From: PWVB01 sp964530185
GTDB taxonomy: Bacteria; Chloroflexota; Anaerolineae; B4-G1; SLSP01
Assembly: GCA_964530185.1 (NCBI GenBank)
Contig: CAZHBB010000003.1
Span: 15,380 to 79,379 of the forward strand
Length of the DNA: 64,000 nt
Direction of reading: 5' to 3'
How positions within the stretch are numbered: the stretch's first letter is position 1; each line of letters begins with the position of its first letter. The notes beneath the pieces were generated by a model. That model was not told where the DNA came from. It saw nothing but the letters and a program-made list of their open reading frames with translations, and made no database searches. The position numbers and the translations under genes are program-made. Of this stretch, positions 60,631 through 64,000 are shown piece by piece.

Positions 60631-60933
60631 GGTCCTCGCTCCTTGTTCGTGGACGGAGTGCCTGCCACCAAGTCAAACAACCTCCGAGATATCGAAGACG
60701 TTGGGGTCTTCTGCCGAGACCAACCGCGTCCCGATCGACTCCCTGAAGGTTTGCCGCGACGACTTGGGATGGGGCCAGTCTACAGCCGTTGCCCATCACC
60801 GTCAATAGAAAGTGGCAGACTCCAACCGTGGTTCATCGAAGGAGGATCAGAGGTCAGCGCGCCGCCGACTGCACCCTACTCGTTGCAGCGTCGGCCGAGG
60901 ACGCTCATGCCAAGGCCTCTATCACAATGGAAC

Positions 60934-60976
60934 TTGACAATACCAAGAAGGGATGTTATAGTATTACATGTAATAC
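60934..60976 (+). promoter_or_regulatory. Promoter with perfect palindromic operator before the ribbon-helix-helix pair
   Basis: TTGACA (60934-60939), 17-bp spacer, TATAGT (60957-60962) with extended -10 TG. Overlapping the -10 and the start point is the 16-bp perfect palindrome GTATTACATGTAATAC (60961-60976). A repressor bound here would shut the promoter. The downstream proteins look like DNA-binding proteins, so autoregulation is likely. Confidence 0.8.
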
Positions 60977-61001
60977 ACTTACGGAAGGAGCTGTTACCAT
61001 T

Positions 61002-61478
61002 ATGCCGGAGCACGAAGAGGTCCAGGTAGAGATCGAAGAGTCTGAGGAGGGCACAACCGCCCAGGTGGAGGTGGAGGTCACCCCTGCTGGCGACGCTGCG
61101 GATCAGTCAGAGGATAAGTCTGTGCGGGGTCGCACCACCAAGCAACTGAGGGAGGCCTTACGGCAAGCGGAGTCCTTCGCACAGGCGCTCAGTGAGGCGC
61201 TCCAGGGTCGGGGCAACGTCGTCATGGTCAGGGTCAACGATGAGGCATTGGTCCACCTTGATATGTTGGTTGAGGCGGAGATCACCAAGAGCCGTTCCGA
61301 GAGCGCAGCTTTCCTGATCAGCGAAGGCATCAAAGCGAACCAGGCTCTGTTCGATAAGATCCGAGCTATCACTGAACAGATCATGGAACTGCGCGAACAG
61401 CTTCGACGGGAAGTCGCCCTGACATCCGCCGAGGACGAGGCTGACGACGAAGAAAATACCCCATCACCGGTCGACTGA
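61002..61478 (+). CDS. Ribbon-helix-helix-like protein, acidic N-terminus (first of pair)
   Basis: 158 residues from ATG 61002 (AAGGAG 11 bases upstream); transcription from the promoter above excludes longer frames. An acidic, low-complexity arm (1-40) and a helix (45-68) precede a probable ribbon-helix-helix fold: strand NVVMVRV (72-78), helix A (81-92) and helix B after KSRSESAAF (97-110). A coiled coil follows (LFDKIRAITEQIMELREQLR) and an acidic tail. The next gene encodes a shorter relative with the same order. I know no named family for this pair. Confidence 0.65.
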   Translation: MPEHEEVQVEIEESEEGTTAQVEVEVTPAGDAADQSEDKSVRGRTTKQLREALRQAESFAQALSEALQGRGNVVMVRVNDEALVHLDMLVEAEITKSRSESAAFLISEGIKANQALFDKIRAITEQIMELREQLRREVALTSAEDEADDEENTPSPVD

Positions 61479-61510
61479 GAAATATGAGACTGCTCTGAGG
61501 AGAGTGAGGC

Positions 61511-61876
61511 ATGGTAGCGAAAGAGACACCACCAGAGGTTGTGGTCAACGATGGAAGAACCCACAAGGCCATTGAAATCGCGGCCGATATGGCCGACCGA
61601 GGGCTGAACGTGATCAAAGGGTTGGGTAACATGCTGCTGGACGCAGCCGAGGATGCATCGGGCTTGATGCTCCTGAGGGTGGACCGCGATCTGCGATCAG
61701 CTCTTGATGTCTTAGTTGAGACAGGGGCCGCCGACAACCGTCGCGTGGCCGCGCGAGCACTGCTCAAGAAGGGGATAGAGGCTGAAAGCACCCTGTTCGA
61801 ACGTATCCATCGGACCCACGCACAGATCGCCGATCTCAGACGGCAGATGCGAGATCTGGTCAAAGTTCAGGCCTGA
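61511..61876 (+). CDS. Ribbon-helix-helix-like protein (second of pair)
   Basis: 121 residues with GAGGAG upstream of the ATG. A helix (18-48) leads to the strand LMLLRVD (52-58), helix A (60-71), helix B (76-89) and coiled coil (STLFERIHRTHAQIADLRRQ). The stretch GIEAESTLFERI aligns with GIKANQALFDKI of the first protein. The helix-A/B loop is less typical (ETGAADNRRVAA). The two may form mixed dimers. A strong terminator follows. Confidence 0.6.
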   Translation: MVAKETPPEVVVNDGRTHKAIEIAADMADRGLNVIKGLGNMLLDAAEDASGLMLLRVDRDLRSALDVLVETGAADNRRVAARALLKKGIEAESTLFERIHRTHAQIADLRRQMRDLVKVQA

Positions 61877-61906
61877 CAGCAATCACTGCTGGCAATACTC
61901 ATACAG

Positions 61907-61952
61907 CCACACTGCACATAGACTCAATGTCTACGTGCAGTGTGGTGTTTTT
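61907..61952 (+). terminator. Intrinsic terminator of the ribbon-helix-helix operon
   Basis: CCACACTGCAC (61907-61917) pairs with GTGCAGTGTGG (61935-61945), one mismatch, then TAGAC with GTCTA inside, loop TCAAT. TGTTTTT follows. Confidence 0.92.
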
Positions 61953-61990
61953 CCCAGGTGCCCCAAGAGAACCACGATGTAGCCATATTC

Positions 61991-62057
61991 TTTAAGCGAC
62001 TATCCCTTAAATTTGACAAAACTAAAGATGTATGGGTAATTATTGAGGGAATTACCC
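61991..62057 (+). promoter_or_regulatory. Promoter region of the MFS gene with two inverted repeats
   Basis: TTTAAG (61991-61996) and CTTAAA (62006-62011) form one inverted repeat. TTGACA follows at 62013-62018. GGGTAATT (62034-62041) and AATTACCC (62050-62057) form a second, with 8 bases between. No good -10 hexamer is at the standard distance; the second repeat covers its expected place. Likely repressor control of the exporter. Confidence 0.5.
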
Positions 62058-62136
62058 AAAACCATTTCGTGCATAGACGAGCTGCGCGGCGCATGCGGGA
62101 ACCGCCAGGAGACCTTCTAGTCGCGAAGGAGCCACC

Positions 62137-63555
62137 ATGTCCCCCAAAAAAGACCGTCCCACTGGATTCACTGCTTTCATCGTGATCTGGATCGGCCAGA
62201 TCCTCTCGCTGCTTGGTACAGCTGTCAGTCATTTCGGTCTCCAGCTCTGGGTGTTCGATGCAGGTCACGGTAAGGCGACTCCGATGACAACCATGGGGTT
62301 CTTCTTTGTGTTGCCGATGATCCTCTTCACGCCGGTCGTAGGCATCCTGGTTGACCGTGTCAGCCGCAAGCTGACCATGATGCTCAGCGATCTGGCCGCT
62401 GCGCTATGTACGTTTGTGGTCCTGCTCCTGTACCTGAGCGGCGCTCTGCAGATCTGGCATCTGTACATTGTCGCCTTTGTCCTGGGGACCTTCCAGGGCT
62501 TCCAATGGCCAGCCTACTCGGCCGCCATATCCACCATGCTCGACAAACGCCACTATGCCCGGGCCAACGCCATGCTGGACATGGCGGGGGCCTCATCTGG
62601 TGTCTTTGCACCCCTGATCGCCGGAGCACTCCTTGGACCTCTTAACGTTTGGGTAACGCGGACCTCCCCGGCCATCGCGGCCCGCACACCGGGCGAGCCC
62701 GGCATCCTGGTTCTACTCGCCCTCGACCTTCTCAGCGCAGCCTTCGCGATCGGCACCCTGCTCTTTGTCCACATTCCCGACCCCGAGCGCTCCGCAGACC
62801 ACGCCAAGGCGCAGGGCGGATTCTGGCACCAGGCTCTCTTCGGCTTCCGCTATATCCTCAGCCGCCCCAGCTTGCTGGGGTTGCAGCTCGTTTTCCTGAT
62901 TGGTAACTTGGTCATCTCTCTTGGCACGTCAGTGCGTGGGGCTATGATCCTAGCTCGCACTGGCAGTGATCGCATGGTTTTCGGCAGCATCCAGACGGCA
63001 GGCGCAGTTGGTGGGCTCGCGGGCGGCATCGTCATGGGCATCTGGGGAGGCTTCAAGCAAAGGGTGCACGGCGTGCTCCTCGGATGGGCATTGAGTGGAA
63101 TAGCACTGGCTGCCATCGGGGCTTCGCGGTCGTTGGTACCCTGGCTCATCGCATCCTTCGCTACGGCACTGGTCTCTCCGTTGATCAATGCATCAAACCA
63201 GGCAATCTGGCAGACAAAGGTGCCCCCTGACATCCAGGGCCGAGTGTTTGCCGCCCGTCGCCTCATCGCGTGGGCGGTGAGTCCCGTAGCCCAGGTCGTC
63301 GCAGGCCCCGTGGCTGACCACGTGCTTGAGCCGCTCTTCCAGGCTCCAGGGCCCGAAATGAAGTGGCTGACCAGCCTCTTCGGCACTGGTCCTGGTGCTG
63401 GCATGGCGTTCCAGATCGCCCTGGCGGGCATCTTCACCGCGTTGGTGGGAATCAGCGGCTATCTCTTCCCCACCGTACGCCAGGCCGAGAAACTGCTTCC
63501 GGATCACGACACCGTCTCGGGCCAGACAGGCACTCAACCACCCGTGGCCGCCTGA
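62137..63555 (+). CDS. MFS transporter, macrolide-efflux/MFS_3 type
   Basis: 472 residues with about twelve helices. The loop between helices 2 and 3 has the MFS motif GILVDRVSRKLTMMLSDLAA; helix 4-5 holds FQGFQWPAYSAAISTMLDKRHYARANAM in part, typical of MefA-like exporters. The central loop is short (DPERSADHAKAQ). Likely exports a drug or metabolite. It has its own upstream control region, separated from the ribbon-helix-helix operon by a terminator. Confidence 0.87.
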   Translation: MSPKKDRPTGFTAFIVIWIGQILSLLGTAVSHFGLQLWVFDAGHGKATPMTTMGFFFVLPMILFTPVVGILVDRVSRKLTMMLSDLAAALCTFVVLLLYLSGALQIWHLYIVAFVLGTFQGFQWPAYSAAISTMLDKRHYARANAMLDMAGASSGVFAPLIAGALLGPLNVWVTRTSPAIAARTPGEPGILVLLALDLLSAAFAIGTLLFVHIPDPERSADHAKAQGGFWHQALFGFRYILSRPSLLGLQLVFLIGNLVISLGTSVRGAMILARTGSDRMVFGSIQTAGAVGGLAGGIVMGIWGGFKQRVHGVLLGWALSGIALAAIGASRSLVPWLIASFATALVSPLINASNQAIWQTKVPPDIQGRVFAARRLIAWAVSPVAQVVAGPVADHVLEPLFQAPGPEMKWLTSLFGTGPGAGMAFQIALAGIFTALVGISGYLFPTVRQAEKLLPDHDTVSGQTGTQPPVAA

Positions 63556-64000
63556 GCCCAAGCCCAGACGGTCACGAGAACCCGACGGCGGCTCCCTCCC
63601 CTTCCTCATCCAGGAGAGGAAATGTCACCATCGGTCCCTGCAATGGACGAAAGCACAGGGCCTGCCCAGCGATCACCGCCGCGCAAGCCTCGAAGAACAC
63701 ACATAGAGGCCTTTGCTGTTGAAGTAATCAGCTCAGTCGAGCTCACTACCTCGCATCCGGGACAATCAGTACCGGTGCCACGGCCAGCGCAAGCAACAGC
63801 CAGGGTTTCGCCTGATTCGTGACCATGGCTGCGCCGCACTTCCCACAATGTGCAGCCCCCTCCAGCGCCAAGACCTTGCCCGCCAGGCAACCGCGTCGGC
63901 CACGGCTCCGATCCCTGCCCACGTCATCACTGTCCCATCAGTTTCGTCAGACCACGCAGTGCGGATCCCTCATCCTTCTGCTGCCCCCCTGCAGAGGGCG
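63556..64000. other. Right-end region without a firm gene
   Basis: Apart from the doubtful small frame at 63746-63922, I see no convincing gene, promoter or repeat in the last 445 bases. A gene may enter from beyond the right edge. Confidence 0.4.
63746..63922 (-). CDS. Possible small zinc-ribbon membrane protein
   Basis: 58 codons from a GTG. The frame reads AAHCGKCGAAM, half of a zinc-ribbon (Cys pair near residues 26 and 29), then NQAKPWLLLALAVAPVLIVPDAR, a short membrane-like helix and stop. The first Cys pair is incomplete and no ribosome site is visible. It could be a real small protein or the decayed end of one. Confidence 0.25.
   Translation of the reverse strand: MGRDRSRGRRGCLAGKVLALEGAAHCGKCGAAMVTNQAKPWLLLALAVAPVLIVPDAR

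Noticed and set aside
1..64000. CRISPR arrays, transposons, prophage genes, tRNA and rRNA genes
   Set aside because: No regularly spaced repeats, transposase, integrase or phage motifs, and no cloverleaf or rRNA-like stretch was seen when reading both strands.

Overview
This window is a gene-dense bacterial chromosome segment, moderately GC-rich by eye. The gene set suggests Chloroflexota, perhaps Anaerolineae-like: several very large GT-C membrane glycosyltransferases with C-terminal beta domains, an Agl23-type glycosyltransferase fused to NHL repeats, small non-cellulosomal cohesin and dockerin proteins, a paired M16 peptidase operon and a VKOR/thioredoxin fusion. That placement is inference, because no rRNA gene is present. 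I found no phage, insertion sequence, CRISPR array, tRNA or rRNA. Most genes are housekeeping or cell-envelope functions in short operons, and several promoters are near sigma-70 consensus (TTGACA, 15-17 bp, TAnnnT).

Layout. 1-2.4 kb (minus): operon of a corrinoid-binding protein, an AbgA-like M20 amidohydrolase and a DDAH-family gene that runs off the left edge. 2.7-8.6 kb (plus): UDP-glucose dehydrogenase, an M16 peptidase pair, AcpS, D-aminoacyl-tRNA deacylase and a DprA-like protein. 8.6-11.8 kb: lipoprotein, two tandem RpiR regulators, membrane protein. 11.9-16.6 kb: two GT-C proteins. 16.6-20.8 kb: Trx-VKOR fusion divergent from rubrerythrin, then an ABC exporter. 21-23.8 kb: opine-dehydrogenase-family enzyme coupled to a B12-dependent mutase-like protein. 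23.9-31 kb: ClpB, a GNAT protein, a nitrilase homologue without its catalytic cysteine, and a DksA-like/LspA/RluD operon. 31.2-33.3 kb: cohesin-dockerin and cohesin-LysM secreted proteins. 33.3-38.3 kb: GT-C protein, DUF456, YibE/F, threonine aldolase.

38.5-41.1 kb: ECF-type cobalt/nickel transporter with a perfect palindrome over its promoter. 41.3-43.4 kb: broken SDR gene and an FGGY sugar kinase. 43.4-49.5 kb (minus): Agl23-NHL fusion and another GT-C protein. 49.6-53.9 kb (minus): MetG, the principal sigma factor, DUF177 and acyl carrier protein. 54.2-57.3 kb: type 2 IPP isomerase and polyprenyl diphosphate synthase, convergent with 6-phosphofructokinase. 57.6-60.6 kb: TPR membrane protein, then a KduD-like SDR and a zinc alcohol dehydrogenase. 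60.9-63.6 kb: two paralogous ribbon-helix-helix-like proteins behind a promoter with a perfect palindrome, then an MFS exporter.

The best candidates for undescribed biology are the opine-dehydrogenase/B12 gene pair, the cohesin/dockerin/LysM pair, the self-contained ribbon-helix-helix pair with its palindrome, the cysteine-free nitrilase homologue and the N-terminal-Trx VKOR. All are calls from reading sequence; no database search was run.
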